Of a stretch of 64,000 nt of DNA, positions 1-11,580 are shown piece by piece (the first letter of the stretch is position 1; every line of letters begins with the position of its first letter). Below the pieces are notes generated by a model. The model made no database searches. It was not told the origin of the DNA and worked only from the letters and a program-made list of their open reading frames with translations. The position numbers and the translations under genes were made by a program. The DNA comes from Steinernema hermaphroditum (taxonomy: Eukaryota > Nematoda > Chromadorea > Rhabditida > Steinernematidae), in assembly GCA_030435675.1 (NCBI GenBank), contig CM059624.1, forward strand, positions 328,259 through 392,258, in the 5' to 3' direction.

Positions 1-1211
1 TAAGATAGTCCACAGTAAATCCAAAGAGAGTAGGCGCGTTCGATCAGGCTCGTGCAGTTCTACAAGATCCAATCATAAAAATGCTATGGTACTTTGGAGC
101 AGGAGGGTCAGATGCAGAGCTCTTGGGCATGAGCAAGGGCCCTGCTGTCTCGAAGTGAAAGTTTTGCAGGAAACTAAGATAGTCCACAGGAAATCCAACG
201 GGAGTAGGCGCGTTCGATCAGGCTCGTGCAGTTCTACAAGATCCAATCATAAAAATGCTATGGTACTTTGGAGCAGGAGGGTCAGATGCAGAAATCTTTG
301 CATGAACAAGGGCCCTATCTGTCTCGAATTGAAAGTTTTGCAGGAAACTAAGATAGTCCACAGTAAATCCAAAGAGAGTAGGCGCGTTCGATCAGGCTCG
401 TGCAGTTCTACAAGATCCAATCATAAAAATGCTATGGTACTTTGGAGCAGGAGGGTCAGATGCAGAACTCTTTGCATGAACAAGGCCCTATCTGTCTCGA
501 ATTGAAAGTTTTGCAGGAAACTAAGATAGTCCACAGTAAATCCAACGAGAGTAGGCGCGTTCGATCAGGCTCGTGCAGTTCTACAAGATCCGATCATAAA
601 AATGCTATGGTACTTTGGAGCAGGAGGGTCAGATGCAGAACTCTTTGTATGAACAAGGCCCTATCTGTCTCGAATTGAAAGTTTTGCAGGAAACTAAGAT
701 AGTCCACAAGAAATCCAAAGAGAGTAGGCGCGTTCGATCAGGCTCGTGCAGTTCTACAAGATCCAATCATAAAAATGCTATGGTACTTTGGAGCAGGAGG
801 GTCAGATGCAGAACTCTTTGCATGAACAAGGCCCTATCTGTCTCGAATTGAAAGTTTTGCAGGAAACTAAGATAGTCCACAGAAATGCAACGAGAGTAGG
901 CGCGTTCGATCAGGCTCGTGCAGTTCTGCACGATCCAATCATAAAAATGATATGGTACTTTGGAGCAGGAGGGTCAGATGCAGAGCTCTTGGTGTGAGCA
1001 AGGGCCCTGCTGTCTCGAATTGAATGTTTTGCAGGAAACTAAGATAGTCCGCAGGAAATCCAACGAGGTAGGCGCGTTCGATCAGGCTCGTGCAGTTCTA
1101 CAAGATGGAATCATAAAAATGCTATGGTACTTTGGAGCAGGAGGGTCAGATGCAGAGCTCTTGGTGTGAGCAAGGGCCCTGCTGTCTCGAATTGAAAGTT
1201 TTGCAGGAAAC

Positions 1212-1375
1212 TAAGATAGTCCACAGGAAATCCAACGAGAGTAGACGCGTTCGATCAGGCTCGTGCAGTTCTACAAGATCCAATCATAAAAATATGCGGA
1301 GCGGAGGGGTCAGATGCATAACTCTTTGTGTGAACAAGGCCCTAACTGTCTCGAATTGAAAGTTTTGCAGGAAAC
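1212..1375 (+). repeat. Shortened satellite monomer (164 bp)
   Basis: This unit lacks most of the usual GCTATGGTACTT segment after the A5 tract and reads AAAAATATGCGGAGCGG, followed by AGGGGTCAGATGCATAAC. It belongs to a small subfamily with GGAGCGGAGGGG and GCATAACTC, also seen at 3111, 23496 and 23835. Confidence 0.8.
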
Positions 1376-3110
1376 TAAGATAGTCCACAGTAATCCCAAC
1401 GGGAATAGGCGCGTTCGATCAGGCTCGTGCAGTTCTACAAGATCCGATCATAAAAATGCTATGGTACTTTGGAGCAGGAGGGTCAGATGCGGAACTCTTG
1501 GTGTGAGCAAGGGCCCTATCTGTCTCGAATTGAAAGTTTTGCAGGAAACTAAGATAGTCCACAGTAAATCCAACGAGAGTAGGCGCGTTCGATCAGGCTC
1601 GTGCAGTTCTACAAGATCCGATCATAAAAATGCTATGGTACTTTGGAGCAGGAGGGTCAGATGCAGAACTCTTTGTATGAACAAGGCCCTATCTGTCTCG
1701 AATTGAAAGTTTTGCAGGAAACTAAGATAGTCCACAGGAAATGCAACGAGAGTAGGCGCGTTCGATCAGGCTCGTGCAGTTCTGCACGATCCAATCATAA
1801 AAATGATATGGTACTTTGGAGCAGGAGGGTCAGATGCAGAGCTCTTGGTGTGAGCAAGGGCCCTGCTGTCTCGAATTGAATGTTTTGCAGGAAACTAAGA
1901 TAGTCCGCAGGAAATCCAACGAGAGTAGGCGCGTTCGATCAGGCTCGTGCAGTTCTACAAGATGGAATCATAAAAATGCTATGGTACTTTGGAGCAGGAG
2001 GGTCAGATGCAGAGCTCTTGGTGTGAGCAAGGGCCCTGACTGTCTCGAATTGAAAGTTTTGCAGGAAACTAAGATAGTCCACAAGAAACGCAACGAGAGT
2101 AGGCGCGTTCGATCAGGCTCGTGCAGTTCTGCACGATCCAATCATAAAAATGATATGGTACTTTGGAGCAGGAGGGTCAGATGCAGAGCTCTTGGTGTGA
2201 GCAAGGGCCCTGCTGTGTCGAATTGAATGTTTTGCAGGAAACTAAGATAGTCCGCAGGAAATCCAACGAGAGTAGGCGCGTTCGATCAGGCTCGTGCAGT
2301 TCTACAAGATGGAATCATAAAAATGCTATGGTACTTTGGAGCAGGAGGGTCAGATGCAGAGCTCTTGGTGTGAGCAAGGGCCCTGTCTGTCTCGAATTGA
2401 AAGTTTTTGCAGGAAACTAAGATAGTCCGCAGGAAATCCAACGAGAGTAGGCGCGTTCGATCAGGCTCGTGCAGTTCTACAAGATGGAATCATAAAAATG
2501 CTATGGTACTTTGGAGCAGGAGGGTCAGATGCAGAACTCTTTGTGTGAGCAAGGCCCCTAGCTGTCTCGAATTGAATGTTTTGCAGGAAACTAAGATAGT
2601 CCGCAGGAAATCCAACGAGAGTAGGCGCGTTCGATCAGGCTCGTGCAGTTCTACAAGATGGAATCATAAAAATGCTATGGTACTTTGGAGCAGGAGGGTC
2701 AGATGCAGAACTCTTTGCATGAACAAGGCCCTATCTGTCTCGAATTGAAAGTTTTGCAGGAAACTAAGATAGTCCACAAGAAATCCAAAGAGAGTAGGCG
2801 CGTTCGATCAGGCTCGTGCAGTTCTACAAGATCCAATCATAAAAATGCTATGGTACTTTGGAGCAGGAGGGTCAGATGCAGAACTCTTTGTATGAACAAG
2901 GCCCTATCTGTCTCGAATTGAAAGTTTTGCAGGAAACGAAGATAGTCCACAAGAAATCCAAAGAGAGTAGGCGCGTTCGATCAGGCTCGTGCAGTTCTAC
3001 AAGATCCGATCATAAAAATGCTATGGTACTTTGGAGCAGGAGGGTCAGATGCAGAACTCTTGGTGTGAGCAAGGGCCCTGCTGTCTCGAATTGAAAGTTT
3101 TGCAGGAAAC

Positions 3111-3271
3111 TAAGATAGTCCACAGGAAATCCAACGAGAGTAGACGCGTTCGATCAGGCTCGTGCAGTTCTACAAGATCCAATCATAAAAATTGGAGCGG
3201 AGGGGTCAGATGCATAACTCTTTGTATGAACAAGGCCCTAACTGTCTCGAATTGAAAGTTTTGCAGGAAAC
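3111..3271 (+). repeat. Shortened satellite monomer (161 bp)
   Basis: It has a clean 12-bp deletion of GCTATGGTACTT, giving AAAAATTGGAGCGGAGGGG. The monomer at 23835-23995, more than 20 kb away, has the same deletion and the same accompanying variants. Confidence 0.85.
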
Positions 3272-3529
3272 TAAGATAGTCCACAGTAAACCCAACGAGA
3301 GTAGGCGCGTTCGATCAGGCTCGTGCAGTTCTACAAGATCGAATCATAAAAATGCTATGGTACTTTGGAGCAGGAGGGTCAGATGCAGAACTCTTGCAAT
3401 GAACAAGGCCCTATCTGTCTCGAATTGAAAGTTTTGCAGGAAACTAAGATAGTCCACAGTAAATCCAACGAGAGTAGGCGCGTTCGATCAGGCTCGTGCA
3501 GTTCGACAAGATCCGATCATAAAAATGCT

Positions 3530-4600
3530 ATGGTACACTTTTTGGAGCAGGAGGGCCGATGCAGAGCTCTTGGTGTGAGCAAGGGCCCTGCTGTCTCGGA
3601 ATTGAAAGTTTTGCAGGAAACTAAGATAGTCCACAGGAAATCCAACGGGAGTAGGCGCGTTCTGATCGGGCTCGTGCAGTTCTACAAGATCCAATCATAA
3701 AAATGCTATGGTACTTGGAGCGGAGGGTCAGATGCATAACTCTTTGTATGAACAAGGCCCTATCTGTCTCGAATTGAAAGTTTTGCAGGAAACTAAGATA
3801 GTCCACAGTAAATCCAAAGAGAGTAGGCGCGTTCGATCAGGCTCGTGCAGTTCTACAAGATCCAATCATAAAAATGCTATGGTACTTTGGAGCAGGAGGG
3901 TCAGATGCAGAACTCTTTGCATGAACAAGGCCCTATCTGTCTCGAATTGAAAAGTTTTGTGCAGGAAACTAAGATAGTCCACAGTAAATCCAACGAGAGT
4001 AGGCGCGTTCGATCAGGCTCGTGCAGTTCTACAAGATCCGATCATAAAAATGCTATGGTACTTTGGAGCAGGAGGGGTCAGATGCATAACTCTTGGTTGG
4101 TGAACAAGGCCCTATCTGTCTCGAATTGAAAGTTTTGCAGGAAACTAAGATAGTCCACAATAAATCCAAAGAGAGTAGGCGCGTTCGATCAGGCTCGTGC
4201 AGTTCTACAAGATCCAATCATAAAAATGCTATGGTACTTTGGAGCAGGAGGGTACAGATGCAGAACTCTTGCATGAACAAGGCCCTATCTGTCTCGAATT
4301 GAAAGTTTTGCAGGAAACTAAAGATAGTCCACAATAAATCCAACGAGAGTAGGCGCAATCGATCAGGCTCGTGCAGTTCAGCACGATCCAATCATAAAAA
4401 TGCTATGGTACTTTGGAGCAGGAGGGTCAGATGCAGAGCTCTTTGTGTGAGCAAGGGCCCTGCTGTCTCGAATTGAAAGTTTTGCAGGAAACTAAGATAG
4501 TCTGCAGGAAATCCAAAGAGAGTAGGCGCGTTCGATCAGGCTCGTGCAGTTCTACAAGATCCAATCATAAAAAATGCTATGGTACTTTGGAGCCAGGAGG
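3530..4600 (+). repeat. Satellite patch with small indels
   Basis: Several units carry short insertions or deletions: GGTACACTTTTTGG near 3533, GCGTTCTGATCGGG near 3658, AAAGTTTTGTGCAGG near 3951, CTCTTGGTTGGTGAAC near 4090, GTACAGATGC near 4252. These are unlike the clean units after 5 kb. Local low-quality consensus is as likely as true divergence. Confidence 0.55.
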
Positions 4601-7600
4601 GTCAGATGCAGATCTCTTTGCTTGAACAAGGCCCTATCTGTCTCGAATTGAAAGTTTTGCAGGAAACTAAGATAGTCCACAGGAAATCCAACGAGAGTAG
4701 GCGCGTTCGATCAGGCTCGTGCAGTTCTACAAGATCCAATCATAAAAATGCTATGGTACTTGGAGCGGAGGGTCAGATGCAGACCTCTTGGTATGAACAA
4801 GGCCCTACTGTCTCGAATTGAAAGTTTTGCAGGAAACTAAGATAGTCCACAGTAATCCCAACGGGAATAGGCGCGTTCGATCAGGCTCGTGCAGTTCTAC
4901 AAGATCCAATCATAAAAATGCTATGGTACTTTGGAGCAGGAGGGTCAGATGCAGAGCTCTTGGTGTGAGCAAGGGCCCTGCTGTCTCGAATTGAAAGTTT
5001 TGCAGGAAACTAAGATAGTCCACAGTAAATCCAACGAGAGTAGGCGCGTTCGATCAGGCTCGTGCAGTTCTACAAGATGGAATCATAAAAATGCTATGGT
5101 ACTTTGGAGCAGGAGGGTCAGATGCAGAGCTCTTGGTGTGAGCAAGGGCCCTGCTGTCTCGAATTGAAAGTTTTGCAGGAAACTAAGATAGTCCACAGGA
5201 AATCCAACGGGAGTAGGCGCGTTCGATCAGGCTTGTGCAGTTCTACAAGATCCAATCATAAAAAATGCTATGGTACTTTGGAGCAGGAGGGTCAGATGCA
5301 GAAATCTTTGCATGAACAAGGCCCTATCTGTCTCGAATTGAAAGTTTTGCAGGAAACTAAGATAGTCCACAGTAAATCCAACGAGAGTAGGCGCGTTCGA
5401 TCAGGCTCGTGCAGTTCTACAAGATCCGATCATAAAAATGCTATGGTACTTTGGAGCAGGAGGGTCAGATGCGGAACTCTTTGCATGAACAAGGCCCTAT
5501 CTGTCTCGAATTGAAAGTTTTGCAGGAAACTAAGATAGTCCACAGTAAATCCAACGAGAGTAGGCGCGTTCGATCAGGCTCGTGCAGTTCTACAAGATCC
5601 GATCATAAAAATGCTATAGTACTTTGGAGCAGGAGGGTCAGATGCAGAGCTCTTGGTGTGAGCAAGGGCCCTGCTGTCTCGAATTGAAAGTTTTGCAGGA
5701 AACTAAGATAGTCCACAGTAATCCCAACGGGAATAGGCGCGTTCGATCAGGCTCTTGCAGTTCTACAAGATGGAATCATAAAAATGCTATGGTACTTTGG
5801 AGCAGGAGGGTCAGATGCAGAAATCTTTGTATGAACAAGGCCCTATCTGTCTCGAATTGAAAGTTTTGCAGGAAACTAAGATAGTCCACAGTAAATCCAA
5901 CGAGAGTAGGCGCGTTCGATCAGGCTCGTGCAGTTCTACAAGATCCGATCATAAAAATGCTATGGTACTTTGGAGCAGGAGGGTCAGATGCGGAGCTCTT
6001 GGTGTGAGCAAGGGCCCTGCTGTCTCGAATTGAAAGTTTTGCAGGAAACTAAGATAGTCCACAGTAAATCCAACGAGAGTAGGCGCGTTCGATCAGGCTC
6101 GTGCAGTTCTACAAGATCGAATCATAAAAATGCTATGGTACTTTGGAGCAGGAGGGTCAGATGCAGAGCTCTTGGTGTGAGCAAGGGCCCTGCTGTCTCG
6201 AATTGAAAGTTTTGCAGGAAACTAAGATAGTCCGCAGGAAATCCAACGAGAGTAGGCGCGTTCGATCAGGCTCGTGCAGTTCTACAAGATCCGATCATAA
6301 AAATGCTATGGTACTTTGGAGCAGGAGGGTCAGATGCAGAGCTCTTGGTGTGAGCAAGGGCCCTGCTGTCTCGAATTGAAAGTTTTGCAGGAAACTAAGA
6401 TAGTCCACAGTAAATCCAACGGGAGTAGGCGCGTTCGATCAGGCTCGTGCAGTTCTACAAGATCCAATCATAAAAATGCTATGGTACTTTGGAGCAGGAG
6501 GGTCAGATGCAGAACTCTTTGCATGAACAAGGGCCCTATCTGTCTCGAATTGAAAGTTTTGCAGGAAACTAAGATAGTCCACAGTAAATCCAACGAGAGT
6601 AGGCGCGTTCGATCAGGCTCGTGCAGTTCTACAAGATCCGATCATAAAAAATGCTATGGTACTTTGGAGCAGGAGGGTCAGATGCGGAGCTCTTTGCGTG
6701 AACAAGGGCCCTATCTGTCTCGAATTGAAAGTTTTGCAGGAAACTAAGATAGTCCACAGGAAATCCAACGAGAGTAGGCGCGTTCGATCAGGCTCGTGCA
6801 GTTCTACAAGATCCAATCATAAAAATGCTATGGTACTTTGGAGCAGGAGGGTCAGATGCAGAGCTCTTGGTGTGAGCAAGGGCCCTGCTGTCTCGAATTG
6901 AAAGTTTTGCAGGAAACTAAGATAGTCCACAGTAAATCCAACGAGAGTAGGCGCGTTCGATCAGGCTCGTGCAGTTCTACAAGATCCGATCATAAAAATG
7001 CTATGGTACTTTGGAGCAGGAGGGTCAGATGCAGAGCTCTTGGTGTGAGCAAGGGCCCTGTCTGTCTCGAATTGAAAGTTTTGCAGGAAACTAAGATAGT
7101 CCGCAGGAAATCCAACGAGAGTAGGCGCGTTCGATCAGGCTCGTGCAGTTCTACAAGATCCAATCATAAAAATGCTATGGTACTTTGGAGCAGGAGGGTC
7201 AGATGCAGAGCTCTTGGTGTGAGCAAGGGCCCTATCTGTCTCGAATTGAAAGTTTTGCAGGAAACTAAGATAGTCCACAGGAAATCCAACGAGAGTAGGC
7301 GCGTTCGATCAGGCTCGTGCAGTTCTACAAGATCCAATCATAAAAATGCTATGGTACTTTGGAGCAGGAGGGTCAGATGCAGAGCTCTTGGTGTGAGCAA
7401 GGGCCCTGCTGTCTCGAATTGAAAGTTTTGCAGGAAACTAAGATAGTCCACAGGAAATCCAACGAGAGTAGGCGCGTTCGATCAGGCTCGTGCAGTTCTA
7501 CAAGATCCAATCATAAAAATGCTATGGTACTTTGGAGCAGGAGGGTCAGATGCAGAGCTCTTGGTGTGAGCAAGGGCCCTGTCTGTCTCGAATTGAAAGT

Positions 7601-10600
7601 TTTGCAGGAAACTAAGATAGTCCACAGTAAATCCAACGAGAGTAGGCGCGTTCGATCAGGCTCGTGCAGTTCTACAAGATCCGATCATAAAAATGCTATG
7701 GTACTTTGGAGCAGGAGGGTCAGATGCAGAGCTCTTGGTGTGAGCAAGGGCCCTGCTGTCTCGAATTGAAAGTTTTGCAGGAAACTAAGATAGTCCACAG
7801 TAAATCCAACGAGAGTAGGCGCGTTCGATCAGGCTCGTGCAGTTCTACAAGATCCAATCATAAAAATGCTATGGTACTTTGGAGCAGGAGGGTCAGATGC
7901 AGAGCTCTTGGTGTGAGCAAGGGCCCTGCTGTCTCGAATTGAAAGTTTTGCAGGAAACTAAGATAGTCCACAGTAAATCCAACGAGAGTAGGCGCGTTCG
8001 ATCAGGCTCGTGCAGTTCTACAAGATCCGATCATAAAAATGCTATGGTACTTTGGAGCAGGAGGGTCAGATGCAGAGCTCTTTGAGTGAACAAGGCCCAA
8101 TCTGTCTCGAATTGAAAGTTTTGCAGGAAACTAAGATAGTCCACAGGAAATCCAACGAGAGTAGGCGCGTTCGATCAGGCTCGTGCAGTTCTACAAGATC
8201 CAATCATAAAAATGCTATGGTACTTTGGAGCAGGAGGGTCAGATGCAGAACTCTTTGCATGAACAAGGCCCTATCTGTCTCGAATTGAAAGTTTTGCAGG
8301 AAACTAAGATAGTCCACAGGAAATCCAACGAGAGTAGGCGCGTTCGATCAGGCTCGTGCAGTTCTACAAGATCCGATCATAAAAATGCTATGGTACTTTG
8401 GAGCAGGAGGGTCAGATGCGGAGCTCTTGGTGTGAGCAAGGGCCCTATCTGTCTCGAATTGAAAGTTTTGCAGGAAACTAAGATAGTCCACAGTAAATCC
8501 AACGAGAGTAGGCGCGTTCGATCAGGCTCGTGCAGTTCTACAAGATCCAATCATAAAAATGCTATGGTACTTTGGAGCAGGAGGGTCAGATGCAGAGCTC
8601 TTGGTGTGAGCAAGGGCCCTGCTGTCTCGAATTGAAAGTTTTGCAGGAAACTAAGATAGTCCACAGGAAATCCAACGGGAGTAGGCGCGTTCGATCAGGC
8701 TCGTGCAGTTCTACAAGATCCAATCATAAAAATGCTATGGTACTTTGGAGCAGGAGGGTCAGATGCAGAGCTCTTGGTGTGAGCAAGGGCCCTGCTGTCT
8801 CGAATTGAAAGTTTTGCAGGAAACTAAGATAGTCCGCAGGAAATCCAACGAGAGTAGGCGCGTTCGATCAGGCTCGTGCAGTTCTACAAGATCCAATCAT
8901 AAAAATGCTATGGTACTTTGGAGCAGGAGGGTCAGATGCAGAGCTCTTGGTGTGAGCAAGGGCCCTGTCTGTCTCGAATTGAAAGTTTTGCAGGAAACTA
9001 AGATAGTCCACAGTAAATCCAACGAGAGTAGGCGCGTTCGATCAGGCTCGTGCAGTTCTACAAGATCCAATCATAAAAATGCTATGGTACTTTGGAGCAG
9101 GAGGGTCAGATGCAGAGCTCTTGGTGTGAGCAAGGGCCCTGCTGTCTCGAATTGAAAGTTTTGCAGGAAACTAAGATAGTCCACAGGAAATCCAACGAGA
9201 GTAGGCGCGTTCGATCAGGCTCGTGCAGTTCTACAAGATCCAATCATAAAAATGCTATGGTACTTTGGAGCAGGAGGGTCAGATGCAGAGCTCTTGGTGT
9301 GAGCAAGGGCCCTGCTGTCTCGAATTGAAAGTTTTGCAGGAAACTAAGATAGTCCGCAGGAAATCCAACGAGAGTAGGCGCGTTCGATCAGGCTCGTGCA
9401 GTTCTACAAGATCCAATCATAAAAATGCTATGGTACTTTGGAGCAGGAGGGTCAGATGCAGAACTCTTTGCATGAACAAGGCCCTATCTGTCTCGAATTG
9501 AAAGTTTTGCAGGAAACTAAGATAGTCCACAGTAAATCCAACGAGAGTAGGCGCGTTCGATCAGGCTCGTGCAGTTCTACAAGATCCGATCATAAAAATG
9601 CTATGGTACTTTGGAGCAGGAGGGTCAGATGCAGAGCTCTTGGTGTGAGCAAGGGCCCTGCTGTCTCGAATTGAAAGTTTTGCAGGAAACTAAGATAGTC
9701 CACAGGAAATCCAACGAGAGTAGGCGCGTTCGATCAGGCTCGTGCAGTTCTACAAGATCCAATCATAAAAATGCTATGGTACTTTGGAGCAGGAGGGTCA
9801 GATGCAGAACTCTTTGCATGAACAAGGGCCCTATCTGTCTCGAATTGAAAGTTTTGCAGGAAACTAAGATAGTCCACAGTAAATCCAACGAGAGTAGGCG
9901 CGTTCGATCAGGCTCGTGCAGTTCTACAAGATCCAATCATAAAAATGCTATGGTACTTTGGAGCAGGAGGGTCAGATGCAGAGCTCTTTGCATGAACAAG
10001 GCCCTATCTGTCTCGAATTGAAAGTTTTGCAGGAAACTAAGATAGTCCACAAGAAATCCAAAGAGAGTAGGCGCGTTCGATCAGGCTCGTGCAGTTCTAC
10101 AAGATCCAATCATAAAAATGCTATGGTACTTTGGAGCAGGAGGGTCAGATGCAGAGCTCTTGGTGTGAGCAAGGGCCCTGTCTGTCTCGAATTGAAAGTT
10201 TTGCAGGAAACTAAGATAGTCCACAGGAAATCCAACGAGAGTAGGCGCGTTCGATCAGGCTCGTGCAGTTCTACAAGATCCAATCATAAAAATGCTATGG
10301 TACTTTGGAGCAGGAGGGTCAGATGCAGAGCTCTTGGTGTGAGCAAGGGCCCTGCTGTCTCGAATTGAAAGTTTTGCAGGAAACTAAGATAGTCCGCAGG
10401 AAATCCAACGAGAGTAGGCGCGTTCGATCAGGCTCGTGCAGTTCTACAAGATCCAATCATAAAAATGCTATGGTACTTTGGAGCAGGAGGGTCAGATGCA
10501 GAGCTCTTGGTGTGAGCAAGGGCCCTGCTGTCTCGAATTGAAAGTTTTGCAGGAAACTAAGATAGTCCACAGGAAATCCAACGAGAGTAGGCGCGTTCGA

Positions 10601-11565
10601 TCAGGCTCGTGCAGTTCTACAAGATCCAATCATAAAAATGCTATGGTACTTTGGAGCAGGAGGGTCAGATGCAGAGCTCTTGGTGTGAGCAAGGGCCCTG
10701 TCTGTCTCGAATTGAAAGTTTTGCAGGAAACTAAGATAGTCCACAGGAAATCCAACGAGAGTAGGCGCGTTCGATCAGGCTCGTGCAGTTCTACAAGATC
10801 CAATCATAAAAATGCTATGGTACTTTGGAGCAGGAGGGTCAGATGCAGAGCTCTTGGTGTGAGCAAGGGCCCTGTCTGTCTCGAATTGAAAGTTTTGCAG
10901 GAAACTAAGATAGTCCACAGTAAATCCAACGAGAGTAGGCGCGTTCGATCAGGCTCGTGCAGTTCTACAAGATCCAATCATAAAAATGCTATGGTACTTT
11001 GGAGCAGGAGGGTCAGATGCAGAGCTCTTGGTGTGAGCAAGGGCCCTGCTGTCTCGAATTGAAAGTTTTGCAGGAAACTAAGATAGTCCACAGGAAATCC
11101 AACGAGAGTAGGCGCGTTCGATCAGGCTCGTGCAGTTCTACAAGATCCAATCATAAAAATGCTATGGTACTTTGGAGCAGGAGGGTCAGATGCAGAGCTC
11201 TTGGTGTGAGCAAGGGCCCTGTCTGTCTCGAATTGAAAGTTTTGCAGGAAACTAAGATAGTCCACAGTAAATCCAACGAGAGTAGGCGCGTTCGATCAGG
11301 CTCGTGCAGTTCTACAAGATCCGAATCATAAAAATGCTATGGTACTTTGGAGCAGGAGGGTCAGATGCGGACCTCTTTGCATGAACAAGGCCCTATCTGT
11401 CTCGAATTGAAAGTTTTGCAGGAAACTAAGATAGTCCACAAGTAAATCCAACGAGAGTAGGCGCGTTCGATCAGGCTCGTGCAGTTCTACAAGATCCAAT
11501 CATAAAAATGCTATGGTACTTTGGAGCAGGAGGGTCAGATGCAGAGCTCTTGGTGTGAGCAAGGG

Positions 11566-11580
11566 CCCTGCTGTCTCGAA
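11566..11580 (-). promoter_or_regulatory. CENP-B-box-like motif (representative monomer)
   Basis: On the minus strand the monomer reads TTCGAGACAGCAGGG. The CENP-B box core is TTCGNNNNANNCGGG, so 8 of the 9 required bases match (A replaces the first base of CGGG). All monomers with GGGCCCTGCTGTCTCGAA carry it. GGGCCCTGTCTG monomers also score 8 of 9 with a different mismatch, and GGCCCTATCTG monomers score 7. Binding is not shown. Such a match has a few percent chance in any one monomer of this size. Confidence 0.3.

Noticed and set aside
30..60. Satellite GTTCGATCAGG as a Pol III B box or tRNA-derived satellite
   Set aside because: It matches only part of the B box, with no A box at proper spacing and no cloverleaf potential.
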